A stretch of DNA of 64,000 bases, from positions 38,033 through 102,032 of the forward strand of contig NZ_WPCC01000007.1 in the NCBI RefSeq assembly GCF_009741925.1, in the 5' to 3' direction. Both the position numbers and the translations under genes were made by a program. The DNA is from Natronomonas sp. CBA1123 (lineage in GTDB: Archaea > Halobacteriota > Halobacteria > Halobacteriales > Haloarculaceae). The notes below the pieces were generated by a model. The model was not told the origin of the DNA, did not search any database, and saw only the letters and a list, made by a program, of their open reading frames with translations. Positions 27,326 through 38,530 of this stretch are shown here, piece by piece. How positions within the stretch are numbered: position 1 is the first letter of the stretch; every line of letters begins with the position of its first letter.

Positions 27326-28824
27326 GCGACAGCCCCCGTGAGCAGGTCTACGCTGTTGCGTACCGCCTCGAGCATCAGCCGAGCGACGCCGTCGGCACCT
27401 TCGATTCCCGACCCCGCAAACACGTACGGAAGGAACACCGTCGCGAAGAGGACGCTGCCGACGAAGCTTCCGACGTTCGTCAGCGCGACAATCATGATGA
27501 GCCGGAACAGCGGTACGTCCCTGAGGTTCCGCCAGAGGTCACGAATCGGTGCCTCCTCGTCGGAGAGGATTTCGTTGAGCGTCGAGATGTCGCTGACGTT
27601 CACGTCGAGATACCGCAACTCGACGTAGCCGGCGAACCACCCCGGCGCGAGCAGTGGATTGACGCTCGTCAGCCACGCGATGCCACCGCCGACGCCCGCA
27701 GAGCGCCAGTGGGCACCGGCGAGTTTGGCGAGGCCGAAAGCGAGTATCCCGTTGACGAGGAACCACGCCGCAAACAGCCGGAACAGCAATTCGCTCGAGG
27801 CACCCTCGACGCCCGTGTACGTCGCGATGGCCAGCAGGACGAAGAAGACCAGAAAGCCGAGTGTGAACAGGTAGCCGAACAGTTTGTACAGCGAGAAGCG
27901 ACTGCCGGAGGTTCGGCCGGTCAGCTCTTCCATCGGCGGCAACAGCGACGGGCGTTCGAGGTAGCGTTCGATACCCTCGCGGTGGCCGGCGCCGACGATG
28001 GCGACGACGTGTTTGCCCTGGTCGCGCAACGCGACGAGTTGGTGGGCGATGTAGGCGTCCCGCTCGTCGATGAGGGCCTCCGCACCGCCCGGGGAGAACC
28101 GCCGGAACTCCTCCATCATCGCGCCGACCACGTCGGTGTCGGTCATCTGTTCGATGTCTATCTCGTCGATATCTTCCTCCGGCACCATCCGTTCGAGGAT
28201 GGCGGTCAGTACTATCCCGAGGCCGAGGCCGACCCCCAACGCGACCAACAGGGTGTCGGCGATGCCAACGAGGATGCCCGGTCCGATGCCTGCGGGCACG
28301 ACGAACGGTCCCGCGATAGCGCCGGCGAGTATCGAGACGACCAGCCCGACTCCGATGCCGACGCCCATGCCGACTTCGACGGGCGTTCCGAATCCGATAG
28401 AGAGGCTGCCGACGAGCTTCAGTTTCTCCAGAAACGAGAGCCGCGCCCAGAAGCGCTGAATCGTCACCTGGATGTCCCGGTCGACGAGCGCCACGTCGAT
28501 GCCCAGCGCCTCGGAGGTGTCGATGGCGGCTTTCATGTCGGCGCCGGGTTCGATGTCGAGGCGGTCGCCGAGACGCGCCTGCACGTAGGAGAGCATCCAG
28601 TAGGCGAGGAACTGATAGACGGTGTTGCCGCGCAACAGGTCGCCGGCGTCGAGGTCGTCGGGCGTTTCGCCTTTCATCTGGCGGTACCGCCCCTCGTCGA
28701 GCTCGACGGCGACCACGTCCGGTCGCTCCTCGTCGATGACGTCCTCGACCTCTTCGACACTCGCCTCGGAGACGTGCGCCGTCCCGACGACCTGGACGGA
28801 GCCCTCCTCGACGTCTTCGCTCAT
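27322..28824 (-). CDS. TraB/PrgY-family membrane protein
   Basis: A 500-residue protein. The N-terminal domain (about 1-150) has the GTAHVSEASVEEV motif near residue 14 and the second signature VGAGHREGIERYL near 290, the pair that defines the TraB/PrgY/TIKI superfamily. Between and after them are about eight glycine-rich hydrophobic segments. In Enterococcus, PrgY blocks pheromone activity, and TIKI proteins are metalloproteases, so a peptidase or peptide-binding role is possible here but unproven. ATG 28824 gives the conserved MSEDVEEGSVQVVGTAH start. Coupled to a downstream M50 protease. Confidence 0.85.
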   Translation of the reverse strand: MSEDVEEGSVQVVGTAHVSEASVEEVEDVIDEERPDVVAVELDEGRYRQMKGETPDDLDAGDLLRGNTVYQFLAYWMLSYVQARLGDRLDIEPGADMKAAIDTSEALGIDVALVDRDIQVTIQRFWARLSFLEKLKLVGSLSIGFGTPVEVGMGVGIGVGLVVSILAGAIAGPFVVPAGIGPGILVGIADTLLVALGVGLGLGIVLTAILERMVPEEDIDEIDIEQMTDTDVVGAMMEEFRRFSPGGAEALIDERDAYIAHQLVALRDQGKHVVAIVGAGHREGIERYLERPSLLPPMEELTGRTSGSRFSLYKLFGYLFTLGFLVFFVLLAIATYTGVEGASSELLFRLFAAWFLVNGILAFGLAKLAGAHWRSAGVGGGIAWLTSVNPLLAPGWFAGYVELRYLDVNVSDISTLNEILSDEEAPIRDLWRNLRDVPLFRLIMIVALTNVGSFVGSVLFATVFLPYVFAGSGIEGADGVARLMLEAVRNSVDLLTGAVA

Positions 28825-28943
28825 TGTCGGGTTCAGTCGGGCGAGCGGCTTACGTGTGTCGGGACGAACTCGGAGGGGTGGCTCCCGCTTGGGCCCCCGG
28901 GAACCGACTGGTCTTTTCACGCCGGCCGTCCGATACACCGGCG

Positions 28944-29384
28944 ATGACGGACCTACTGGACACGCTCATCGAGAACAGGTGGATAGTCCAACCGAACCAC
29001 GCGAACAATCTCGACACCGCCCACGGGGGGAACGTGATGAAGTGGATGGACGAAGCCGGTGCGATGAGCGCGATGCACTTCTCCGGGGAAACCTGCGTGA
29101 CGGCCCACATGGACGAGGTGAACTTCAAGCGCCCCATCGAGGTCGGAGACGTCGCCCTCGTCAAGTCCTACGTCTACCGAGCAGGGACGAGCAGCATCCA
29201 CATCAGGACGCGCGTGTATCGGGAGAACCCCGGGCGGGAGGAGACACAGCTCACCACCGAGTCCTACATGGTGTTCGTGGCGATAGACGAGGACCGAACG
29301 ACGACGACGGTACCCGAACTGACCGTCTCCTCGGAGCGGGGCGAAGCGCTTCGGGAGGAGGCGCTCGACGACGCGCCCCGCTAG
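28944..29384 (+). CDS. Hotdog-fold acyl-CoA thioesterase
   Basis: A 146-residue YciA/Acot7-like thioesterase that hydrolyses acyl-CoA. The hotdog helix region PNHANNLDTAHGGNVMKWMDEAGAMSAMHF carries the catalytic-type Asp/Asn positions. The following ACVTAHMD-like stretch (CVTAHMDEVNFKRPIEVGDVALV) is the conserved strand pair. The C-terminus is short and acidic. ATG 28944 is divergent from the TraB-family gene; the gap 28825-28943 holds both promoters but no clear TATA box. Its stop interlocks with that of the universal stress protein gene. Confidence 0.87.
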   Translation: MTDLLDTLIENRWIVQPNHANNLDTAHGGNVMKWMDEAGAMSAMHFSGETCVTAHMDEVNFKRPIEVGDVALVKSYVYRAGTSSIHIRTRVYRENPGREETQLTTESYMVFVAIDEDRTTTTVPELTVSSERGEALREEALDDAPR

Positions 29385-29800
29385 CGGACGACGGTAACGG
29401 GCACCGGCGACCGCCGGACGACCGTCTCCGCGACGCTGCCGAGGAGAATTCGGGAGACACCGCTGCGACCGTGGCTTCCGATGACGACAGCGCCGATATC
29501 GTTTTCCTCGACGTACTCGACGATTGCCCGCTCGGGGCGACCGACGACGGATTCGGTCTCGAGGTCCATATCGACGCGCGCTTGCGCTTCCTCGAACAAC
29601 TGTTCGGCCTCGGCTTGAGCCTCCTCGTACCACTCCTTCCAGTACCCCGGTAGTGCCGCCCCGGGGGAGGCCTCGTACCCCGCCGCGACGAAGTCCTGCA
29701 CGTACAGGAGGACGATTTCGCCGTCGCCGTAGCGCTCGACCGCGTGGTCGAGCGCCTTTCGGGCCTGCTCGGAGCCGTCGTAGGGGACTACGATGCGCAT
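29381..29800 (-). CDS. Universal stress protein (UspA family)
   Basis: A 139-residue single-domain Usp protein with an alpha/beta fold. It starts MRIVVPYDGSEQARKALDHAV and has the ATP-binding motif GSHGRSGVSRILLGSVAETVVRRSPVPVTVV at the C-terminus (Gly-2x-Gly-9x-Gly-Ser pattern), so it is of the ATP-binding type. An acidic insertion around residues 45-75 is typical of halophiles. ATG 29800. Its stop codon shares 4 nt with the convergent thioesterase gene. Confidence 0.92.
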   Translation of the reverse strand: MRIVVPYDGSEQARKALDHAVERYGDGEIVLLYVQDFVAAGYEASPGAALPGYWKEWYEEAQAEAEQLFEEAQARVDMDLETESVVGRPERAIVEYVEENDIGAVVIGSHGRSGVSRILLGSVAETVVRRSPVPVTVVR

Positions 29801-29904
29801 GTCCGGAGGTACTCCGTCACCGGTGTTAAACGTGGGTGGGCCGTGCCGTGTCCCACGTCAGAGTTCGTCGGAGGTGGTTTCATCCTCCCCGACGTACGGC
29901 CGGT

Positions 29905-30357
29905 ATGGGACTGAACGTCGACGCGCCCGAACCGCCCGAACTGCCGGAGGTCGACACCGGCGAGTACGACGACGTGGACGTACAGGGGACGGAGTACCGC
30001 CGCGAGGAACTGGAAGAATTACTCGCCGACGGCGCCTGGGACGACGCCTTCGATGAGTGGGCGGCACACACCGACCTCGACGCCGAGGAGTTCGCCGTCG
30101 CCGAGGAACTCGGACTGTTCGCCGAGTTCGATTTCTTCTGGGACGACTTCGCCGACCGGGTCGGCTACCACGCTCCCGGCATCCCTGAGGACTGGCGTGA
30201 GCGGGAACTCCACCCCGAATTGAACTCTTGGGAGACGGTGTCCGGTATCAACGCGGCGCTGGCTGAGTTCGGCGACACGGTCAGCCGGACGCTGAAAGAG
30301 GAGTACATCGACTGGGAGGCCGAATACGAAGCCCCCGACGACCTTCCGGACTTCTAG
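29905..30357 (+). CDS. Acidic conserved haloarchaeal protein
   Basis: A 150-residue, very acidic protein without membrane segments. It has recognisable blocks such as YRREELEELLADGAWDDAFDEWAAHTDLDAEEF and FDFFWDDFADRVGYHAPGIPEDW. Aromatic residues are frequent. No known domain was recognised. ATG 29905 was chosen because the residues before it are basic and unlike the rest. The stop interlocks with the PEBP lipoprotein gene. Function unknown. Confidence 0.75.
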   Translation: MGLNVDAPEPPELPEVDTGEYDDVDVQGTEYRREELEELLADGAWDDAFDEWAAHTDLDAEEFAVAEELGLFAEFDFFWDDFADRVGYHAPGIPEDWRERELHPELNSWETVSGINAALAEFGDTVSRTLKEEYIDWEAEYEAPDDLPDF

Positions 30358-30911
30358 AACCGCTCGTAAACCGCGGAGAGGGTCGTACTGGAGCGGACCT
30401 TCCCTTCGAGGGCCTCGTCGAAGACGTCGCGGTCGGCACCGCCCTCGATGGATAGCGGTGACTCCAGGGCGTAGACGTTGAACCGGTACTCGTTTCGTCC
30501 CGGCGTCTCGTGACACGGCGAGCGATAGCCGACGAACCCCTCGTCGTTGGTTCCCTGTCTCGCCCCCTCGACCGACTTGACGCTCGGACCGTTTGGGATG
30601 GCAGCCGGGAGTTCTAGCCGACCCGCTGCGGGAAGGTTCCACAGCAACCAGATGGTGGCGGAGCCGTAACTCCGGAGCCACTCACCGACGATGGCGAGCG
30701 ATTCCGGGCCGTCGGGGACGCCCTCGACGACCAGCGGTGGCGAGACGCCCTCGCCATCGCAAGTGAACCGCTCTGGAATCCGGCCGTCCTCGAAGGCCGG
30801 GGCGGACAGCGTCAGGTCGTCCGGTTCGGGCGGTTCGCCACCGACGGTACAGCCGGCGACCGCCGAAAGCCCGACTGCCGGAAGCCCCGCCAGTAACTCG
30901 CGCCGTCGCAT
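30354..30911 (-). CDS. PEBP-family (YbhB/YbcL-like) lipoprotein
   Basis: A 185-residue phosphatidylethanolamine-binding-protein family member. The leader has consecutive arginines (MRRRELLAGLPAVGL) and a lipobox SAVAGC ending at Cys21, so Tat export and lipid anchoring are predicted. The PEBP core shows RFTCDGEGVSPPLVVEGVPDG, the ligand-site segment IWLLWNLPA, GYRSPCHETPGRNEYRFNVYAL and the closing strand. The usual DPDAP motif is degraded to GPES. Role unknown; family members bind anionic ligands or inhibit kinases. Confidence 0.88.
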   Translation of the reverse strand: MRRRELLAGLPAVGLSAVAGCTVGGEPPEPDDLTLSAPAFEDGRIPERFTCDGEGVSPPLVVEGVPDGPESLAIVGEWLRSYGSATIWLLWNLPAAGRLELPAAIPNGPSVKSVEGARQGTNDEGFVGYRSPCHETPGRNEYRFNVYALESPLSIEGGADRDVFDEALEGKVRSSTTLSAVYERF

Positions 30912-31009
30912 ACCCGCCTTTCGTGCTCCGCGTTAATGACCCCACCGGGACGGATTCGCCACGCCGTTCGAGCGGTCCCTTGATTATGGAGGCCGTCGTT
31001 CCTTCGGGT

Positions 31010-31222
31010 ATGACGGACGAAATCGTTCCCCCAACCGAGCGGCAGTGTGAGCTGTGTGGTCGGACCGACCGTTGGGACGCCGACAAACAGAACTGGGTCA
31101 TCGCCGTCGAGGACGGCGAGCGACAGGTCGGCAACAAACACTGCATCCACGAGTGGGACATCAACGGCCGATACAACCCCGTCGAGGGCAAGCCGAGCGT
31201 CGGGTCGGACGCCGACGCCTGA
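31010..31222 (+). CDS. HEWD family small protein
   Basis: A 70-residue protein with CELCGRTDRW (CxxC, residues about 12-15) and the family-naming KHCIHEWDING, so a zinc site made of the CxxC pair and the Cys-His pair is plausible. ATG 31010 is supported by a GATTATGG box about 21-29 nt upstream, which favours it over an earlier in-frame ATG at 30986. The stop TGA overlaps the ATG of cutA by one base (TGATG), so the two are co-transcribed. Function unknown. Confidence 0.8.
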   Translation: MTDEIVPPTERQCELCGRTDRWDADKQNWVIAVEDGERQVGNKHCIHEWDINGRYNPVEGKPSVGSDADA

Positions 31223-31533
31223 TGCCGACGGTTTACATCACGGCTCCGCCGGAGGCCGCCACCGAACTGGCTGAGACGCTCGTCGAAGAGCGCCTCGCGG
31301 CGTGTGTCAACCGACTCGACTGTCGCTCGACGTATCGCTGGGACGGAGATGTCGTCTCCGAAGAGGAAGTCATCCTTCTCGCGAAGACGACCGACGAGCA
31401 ATACGCCGCACTGGAGTCCCGAACCGAGGAGCTGCACCCCTACGACGTTCCCTGTATCGAACGGTTCGACGAGGAAGCGGTCGGGCCCTCGTTCGGCGAG
31501 TGGGTCGCCGAGAGCGTCGATTCGGAAAAATAA
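31222..31533 (+). CDS. cutA: Divalent-cation tolerance protein CutA1
   Basis: A 103-residue trimeric ferredoxin-like protein. Family residues are visible: MPTVYITAPPEAATELAETLVEERLAACVNRL, the strand STYRWDGDVVSEEEVILLAKT and HPYDVPCIERF. CutA1 has been linked to copper tolerance in Escherichia coli, though its biochemical activity is not settled. It overlaps the HEWD gene start to stop. Confidence 0.93.
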   Translation: MPTVYITAPPEAATELAETLVEERLAACVNRLDCRSTYRWDGDVVSEEEVILLAKTTDEQYAALESRTEELHPYDVPCIERFDEEAVGPSFGEWVAESVDSEK

Positions 31534-33786
<2,253 letters not shown>

Positions 33787-33806
33787 ACTGACCGTCGGGT
33801 TTCGCG
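33787..33806 (+). repeat. 20-nt direct repeat, copy 1
   Basis: ACTGACCGTCGGGTTTCGCG occurs immediately after the katG stop and again exactly at 33914-33933, inside the 3' part of arlD, 127 nt away. Confidence 0.7.
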
Positions 33807-33809
33807 ACG

Positions 33810-34304
33810 CTATTTTTCGCCGTCGAACATCGAGTCGTCGAACGGGACGCGGCGTTCGGTGTTGCCGCCGTCGGCCACCGCACTACTGTGTGCCGAGCGG
33901 GATTGCCACTCCGACTGACCGTCGGGTTTCGCGCGCTGTTCGGCCATCGACGCCAACAGGAGTTCGGCTTCGAGGTCGTCGCCAGCGATGGCGGCGACGT
34001 ACTCGAGCGACCGAGCGTGAGCGCCGAACGGCGTCCCGGACAGCGACGACAGCGGCCCTTCGAGCGTGCCGGGCTCGTCGTACTTCTTGTTGTGGAGCTC
34101 GTCCATGCCGAGGCCCCGGAGGTACTCCAGCAGGCCCTCGCGGGCCTGTGGCGTTATCCATCCGAGTCGTTCGTAGTACTCCAGGGCGTTGAGCGCACCC
34201 GAGGTGCCGAAGGTGTTCCCGAGGTACTCCATCCACTCGATGACGGCTTTCACCCGGCCAGGTTCGGGGTCGACGGTTTCGAGGTACGGTTTCTGTGGGC
34301 TCAT
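33810..34304 (-). CDS. arlD: Archaellum accessory protein ArlD (FlaD/E domain)
   Basis: A 164-residue protein with the FlaD/E domain at its N-terminus: KPYLETVDP, then VIEWMEYLGNTFGTSGALNALEYYERLGWITPQAREGLLEYLRGL. The same domain ends the ArlCE protein encoded at 39432-40334, where it reads [44 protein letters not shown]. In haloarchaea ArlCE and ArlD form the switch complex that receives the CheY signal at the archaellum motor. The C-terminal 40 residues are polar and unconserved and contain the second copy of a 20-nt repeat. It lies downstream of arlJ on the same strand with a 63-nt gap. Confidence 0.85.
   Translation of the reverse strand: MSPQKPYLETVDPEPGRVKAVIEWMEYLGNTFGTSGALNALEYYERLGWITPQAREGLLEYLRGLGMDELHNKKYDEPGTLEGPLSSLSGTPFGAHARSLEYVAAIAGDDLEAELLLASMAEQRAKPDGQSEWQSRSAHSSAVADGGNTERRVPFDDSMFDGEK
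33914..33933 (+). repeat. 20-nt direct repeat, copy 2
   Basis: Identical to 33787-33806. This copy is within the weakly conserved C-terminal coding part of arlD. Confidence 0.7.
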
Positions 34305-34367
34305 GACCCGGCGTACGCGTCGGATTAGCTTTAAAGAGGATACGGTTTCGAGGAGTGAGTTCTCGAC

Positions 34368-36089
34368 TTACGCGATGAGGCCGCCGACGACGTACTCGGT
34401 GAGGACGCTGACGAGCGCGCCGACCCACGTCAGCAACACGAAGTGGAGGAACCCGGAGACGGGGTGGCCGCGGTCCATCAGTCGAATCATCAGCGACGAC
34501 AGCAAGGCGTTCAGGAGGATGACGAACAACAGCAGGAACTCGATGAGGTCGATGTCGTAGAGGTCAGGGTTGAACAGCATCGTCGCGATTTGACTGTCGC
34601 TTTCGGCCAATCCCTCGGCGATGGTGAGCATCTGGCCGGCGATTTCCAGCCCGATGAACGCCGAGAAGATGGCGGCTGCCGTGATGCCGTAGACGACGCC
34701 GATGAACGTCGTCGTCGCCTGCTCGCGCTGTTCGCGGACCCGCAACACCTCGTTGAAGTTCTTCGAAATGACCTGCCCGAGCTGTTTCGGGTCCCCGCCC
34801 ATCCGACGACCGACGACGTACATGTCGCCGAACTTCTGGATGAGATACGACCCGGATTCGATGGCGAACAGTCGCCACGAGCGGGCGGTGTCGATGCGGG
34901 TGTTCAGTCGCTTGTAGAGGGCGTCGACGTTCGGCGTCAGGGCACCGAAGTCCTTGTTCCGGAGCGTTCGGAGCACCGACGCAGTCGAGGACTGCTTGAC
35001 GCTCTCGACGCTGCCGAGCGCACGGATGAACGAGGGAAACCCCTGGTCGCGGTCCTTCACGCGCTGTTCTTCCCGACGCATCGCAATCCCCGGAACCGAA
35101 AGCGGGGTGACACAGACGCCCATCCAAATCGCCAGCGGTACGGTATCGCCCGCAAGCGGCCCGTATCCAAGCGAGGAGAGCAACGCCACGGCGAGTGCGA
35201 GGCCGGTCAACAGGAAGCCGACGCCGAGGTACGGCCACGTTCGCCGGATTGGCGAGCGCCCTTCGGCGGCGTGAAACCAAATCGGGTCCTGTGGGGCGAC
35301 GGTGTGGATGATGAAGAGGAACGCGCCTTGCACGAAGACGAACATGACGATGACGCCGCCGACCAGAAGCGTCGGTGGCACGGCGATGAGCAACGGCAAC
35401 ACCGTCGCGAAGACGAGGACGAACGTCGTCGACAGCATCATCGAGAGGTACAACTCCTTCAGCACGTCGAGTTTCTGGAGGTCCGATTCGTATCGGATGA
35501 CGAACTGCTGGATGATGCTGTCCTGTTCGTCGACGAGGAACTCGCTCATGTTCTGTCCGGCGCCGACGGTGTAGGCCAACCGTTCGAAGAAGTCCTCCAG
35601 CAGTTCCGAGGGGACCTGCTTCGAACGCCGGCGGCAGGCGTCGTCGAGGCTCTGATTCCACGTGTCGACCAACGCGACGACACGGCCCATCTCCTCGGCA
35701 AGGGCACCGTACTCCTCGACATGTGAGAGCCTGCGGAACACCTCCACGCGGTCGATGTTGGTCATCGATAGCACGGTGATGTGTGTCAGAAATAGGTGGA
35801 ACCGCTCACGAATCTGTTTGCGCTTGCGGTCCTGGACGACCTTCGGGTAGGCGACGGCGCCGAGAAACGACAGTGCACCGAGCAGCGACAGCGGCAACGA
35901 AATGGCGAGTGGCGCGCCGGCGACGGTCGCCCCGATGGGGAGGCCGATTGCCAGCGCCGTCGCCGGAAGCAACACCAACAGCACATACCGCTCCAGCGAC
36001 ATCTCCATGTACCGATAGGAGTCCGCCACCGAGAGAACGACATCCCGGAGGTCGACCTCGAAAGAGCCCTCGTCGTCAGCGGTCGCCAT
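34368..36089 (-). CDS. arlJ: Archaellum membrane platform protein ArlJ
   Basis: Polytopic membrane component of the archaellum motor, 573 residues, homologous to TadC/GspF. Two T2SF-type cytoplasmic domains are visible: about 75-210 (ERFHLFLTHITVLSMTNIDRVEVFRRLSHVEEYGALAEEM) and about 340-470 (VKDRDQGFPSFIRALGSVESVKQSSTASVLRTL). Groups of hydrophobic segments flank them at the N-terminus, in the middle (about 225-330) and at the C-terminus. ATG 36089 is preceded by the strong Shine-Dalgarno GGGAGGTG about 8 nt upstream, so translation is leader-dependent within the operon. Confidence 0.95.
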   Translation of the reverse strand: MATADDEGSFEVDLRDVVLSVADSYRYMEMSLERYVLLVLLPATALAIGLPIGATVAGAPLAISLPLSLLGALSFLGAVAYPKVVQDRKRKQIRERFHLFLTHITVLSMTNIDRVEVFRRLSHVEEYGALAEEMGRVVALVDTWNQSLDDACRRRSKQVPSELLEDFFERLAYTVGAGQNMSEFLVDEQDSIIQQFVIRYESDLQKLDVLKELYLSMMLSTTFVLVFATVLPLLIAVPPTLLVGGVIVMFVFVQGAFLFIIHTVAPQDPIWFHAAEGRSPIRRTWPYLGVGFLLTGLALAVALLSSLGYGPLAGDTVPLAIWMGVCVTPLSVPGIAMRREEQRVKDRDQGFPSFIRALGSVESVKQSSTASVLRTLRNKDFGALTPNVDALYKRLNTRIDTARSWRLFAIESGSYLIQKFGDMYVVGRRMGGDPKQLGQVISKNFNEVLRVREQREQATTTFIGVVYGITAAAIFSAFIGLEIAGQMLTIAEGLAESDSQIATMLFNPDLYDIDLIEFLLLFVILLNALLSSLMIRLMDRGHPVSGFLHFVLLTWVGALVSVLTEYVVGGLIA

Positions 36090-36107
36090 CGGCGTACACC
36101 TCCCACA

Positions 36108-37793
36108 TCAGGGTCTCGCCTCCTCGGATAGCCCAGCGATGTCGATGGGCAGTGCCTCGACGCCGTCGCGCTGGAACGTCTCGATGGCGTCGTTGACCTC
36201 GTGGTAGCCCAGTATGTCGGCGTCGATGAGTCGGCGGAGAACCTCCGCACGGCGCTCCAGTTCGTCGTAAATCTTCCTCGTGTCGCGGTAGCCGAGCAGC
36301 GTCGCGATTTGCTCTTCGAGGACGTAGGAGTTGTTCTGGCCCTTGAACACGACCTCGTCGTCGCGAGGGTCCCAGCCGAATGCTTCCCGTGTGACGACGC
36401 CGCCTTCGTGGTCGGAGTACCCCTCGATTTCCTGCACCGAAGTGACCCGACGGAGGATGTCGTCGCCCTGCTTGACGCGGTTCTGGAACAGCGCCACGTC
36501 GCAGTTGTCCATGAACGTCTCGGGGACGTTGATGGGGTTGGACGTGAAGCGCTGAATCATCGAGACGATGTCCGAGGCGTGGAACGTGATGAGGACGGGG
36601 TGGCCGGTCTGGGCGGCCTGAAACGCCATCTGGGCCTCCGCGCCACGAACCTCGCCGACACAGATGTAGTCGGGACGGGACCGCAGCGCCGCCGCCACCA
36701 AATCGAACATGTCAACGTCCGCAGAGCCGTCGCCCTGTCCCTCCCGAGTCAGCAGTTGCTGCCAGTTCTCGTGTGGCGGTTTCACCTCGGCGGTGTCCTC
36801 CGCCGTGTAGATTTTGTGGTCGCGTGGGATGAACGAGAACATCGAGTTCAGCGTCGTCGTCTTTCCGGATGCGGTTTCACCGACGACGAAGACGGTCTGT
36901 TCGTTCTCCATACAGAGCCACAGATACGCCGCGAGTTCCGGCGAGAGCGTCCCCCACTTCGTAATCTGGAGGATGGACAGCGGCACCTCCTCGCCCTGTC
37001 GGATGGTCAGGGAGGGGCCCTTGATGGAGACGTCGTCGGAGTAGATGATGTTGATTCGCGACCCGTTGGGCAGCGTCGAGTCGATGATTGGCTGGGAGTC
37101 GGAGACGGGGTGGTTCATCCGTTCGCCCATGTTGCGAATCCACGACTCGAACTCCCGTGGGGTGCCGAAGTCGACGGTGGTCTCGAGCATCCCGAAAGTA
37201 CCGTGGTCGACGTAGCAGTTCGAGGGACCGATGACGTGGATGTCCTCGTTTTCGGGGTCGGTCATCACGGGGTCGAGCGGTCCGAGCCCCGCGATGTCGC
37301 GCTGGAGGCGATAGCGGAGTCGGTCGTACGTCTCCTTTCCGACGGTCATGCGGTCGCCGACGAACTGCTCGCGGAGGCCCGTCAGCGCCGTCGCGTCGCC
37401 GTTGACGACCAGCGTCTCTTCGATGAGCGAATCGAGGAACTCGGTGAACTCGGCGTCCGTCGAGGGCGCCTGTCGAGTCACCGAGAGGTCCAACACCCGA
37501 CTCCGGAGGCGCTCGTAGCGTCGTTCGTCGGCCTCGCCGTCCAGCGCCGGTTCGATGCAGTAGTACATCGTCTCGACGCCGGTGTCGCCGTAGACGTGGG
37601 CGAACACCGGAGGTTCGGTGGCGTAGATGATGTTCGGGCGTTGGGTGTCGTGTTCGTCGTCCGGTTCCTCGACGAGCAGCGGATACTCGCCGGTGCGGTC
37701 GTTGAACGTTTCCAGGTGGTCGGCGAGGTGTGGGTGCTCCGCTGCGTACGCTTGCAGTTCGTCGCCCATCCGGAGTGTTCCGTGGTCGCTCAT
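36108..37793 (-). CDS. arlI: Archaellum assembly ATPase ArlI
   Basis: Secretion-superfamily ATPase, 561 residues, that drives both filament assembly and rotation. The N-terminal domain is followed by the RecA-like core with Walker A GETASGKT (residues 305-312), the Asp box IYTAEDTAEVKPP, Walker B region YICVGEVRGAEAQ and the His box VLITFHASD. ATG 37793 overlaps the arlH stop by 4 nt. The protein is about the usual size for haloarchaea. Confidence 0.97.
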   Translation of the reverse strand: MSDHGTLRMGDELQAYAAEHPHLADHLETFNDRTGEYPLLVEEPDDEHDTQRPNIIYATEPPVFAHVYGDTGVETMYYCIEPALDGEADERRYERLRSRVLDLSVTRQAPSTDAEFTEFLDSLIEETLVVNGDATALTGLREQFVGDRMTVGKETYDRLRYRLQRDIAGLGPLDPVMTDPENEDIHVIGPSNCYVDHGTFGMLETTVDFGTPREFESWIRNMGERMNHPVSDSQPIIDSTLPNGSRINIIYSDDVSIKGPSLTIRQGEEVPLSILQITKWGTLSPELAAYLWLCMENEQTVFVVGETASGKTTTLNSMFSFIPRDHKIYTAEDTAEVKPPHENWQQLLTREGQGDGSADVDMFDLVAAALRSRPDYICVGEVRGAEAQMAFQAAQTGHPVLITFHASDIVSMIQRFTSNPINVPETFMDNCDVALFQNRVKQGDDILRRVTSVQEIEGYSDHEGGVVTREAFGWDPRDDEVVFKGQNNSYVLEEQIATLLGYRDTRKIYDELERRAEVLRRLIDADILGYHEVNDAIETFQRDGVEALPIDIAGLSEEARP

Positions 37794-38530
37794 GCGATAG
37801 TCCTCGATTCGATGACGACGCCGCGGCCCTGCTGGACCGCGAAGCCGATGGTGTCGTCGACGGGGTTTTTCATGCCGGCGAACCGCCGAACGACGGCTTT
37901 CTGTCTGATTTCCTGTCCGACTGTCGACGTTTCGAGTTGGAGGTACACGTCCGAGACATCCCGGAGTGGTTGGAGAGCACGGTCCGTAACCGTCGCGGGA
38001 TTGACCGTCAACACGACCGTCCGGTCGTCGGCGGTCCGCTGGCGGAGCGCGCTGACGATGCGCTGCATCGCGTGGTCCTCCTCGCCGCGTTCGGTGACGG
38101 CGTCGAAGCGCGGGTCGTTTCGCAACATCGCATCGAAGCCGTCGACGACGAGAACGTCGCCGCGCCAGAGGGGGCTCGGCGCGAACAGCCGCGAGATGAG
38201 TCTGCGCGTGCCACGTTCGCGGCCACCGGCCTCGACGTGGGTGTCGACGTTCGCGTGGAAAAAGAGCAGCCGGTCGGCGAGCAAGTGGTCGACCACGTCG
38301 TAGGACAGCGAGTTCATCTGGTCGATGTACTCACTCGCCGTGAGTTCCGTCGAGACGACGGCGGTCGAGGTGCCCTCATCGACGAGTCCGTAGGCGATTC
38401 GTTGCGAAAGGACGCTCTTGCCGGCGCCGTCGCGCCCTTCGAGGAGACACACCGACCCCGAGGGAAGCCCACCGCCGATGGCGTGGTTCACCCGGTCGCG
38501 GTCGGTCAGTCCAATGGAGTAGTGGCTCAT
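37790..38530 (-). CDS. arlH: Archaellum motor ATP-binding protein ArlH
   Basis: KaiC-like RecA-fold protein of 246 residues that partners ArlI at the motor. The Walker A is GRDGAGKS (residues 32-39); Walker B is DVLVVDGFDAML. It binds ATP but family members show little hydrolysis, consistent with a phosphorylation or nucleotide switch. Stop overlaps arlI, start overlaps arlG, each by 4 nt, so all three are coupled. Confidence 0.96.
   Translation of the reverse strand: MSHYSIGLTDRDRVNHAIGGGLPSGSVCLLEGRDGAGKSVLSQRIAYGLVDEGTSTAVVSTELTASEYIDQMNSLSYDVVDHLLADRLLFFHANVDTHVEAGGRERGTRRLISRLFAPSPLWRGDVLVVDGFDAMLRNDPRFDAVTERGEEDHAMQRIVSALRQRTADDRTVVLTVNPATVTDRALQPLRDVSDVYLQLETSTVGQEIRQKAVVRRFAGMKNPVDDTIGFAVQQGRGVVIESRTIA

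Noticed and set aside
36201..38303. 700-codon open frame antisense to arlI and arlH
   Set aside because: It mirrors the reversed codons of real genes in GC-rich DNA; composition is Val/Arg/Asp-rich without domains, while the opposite strand encodes clear ATPases.
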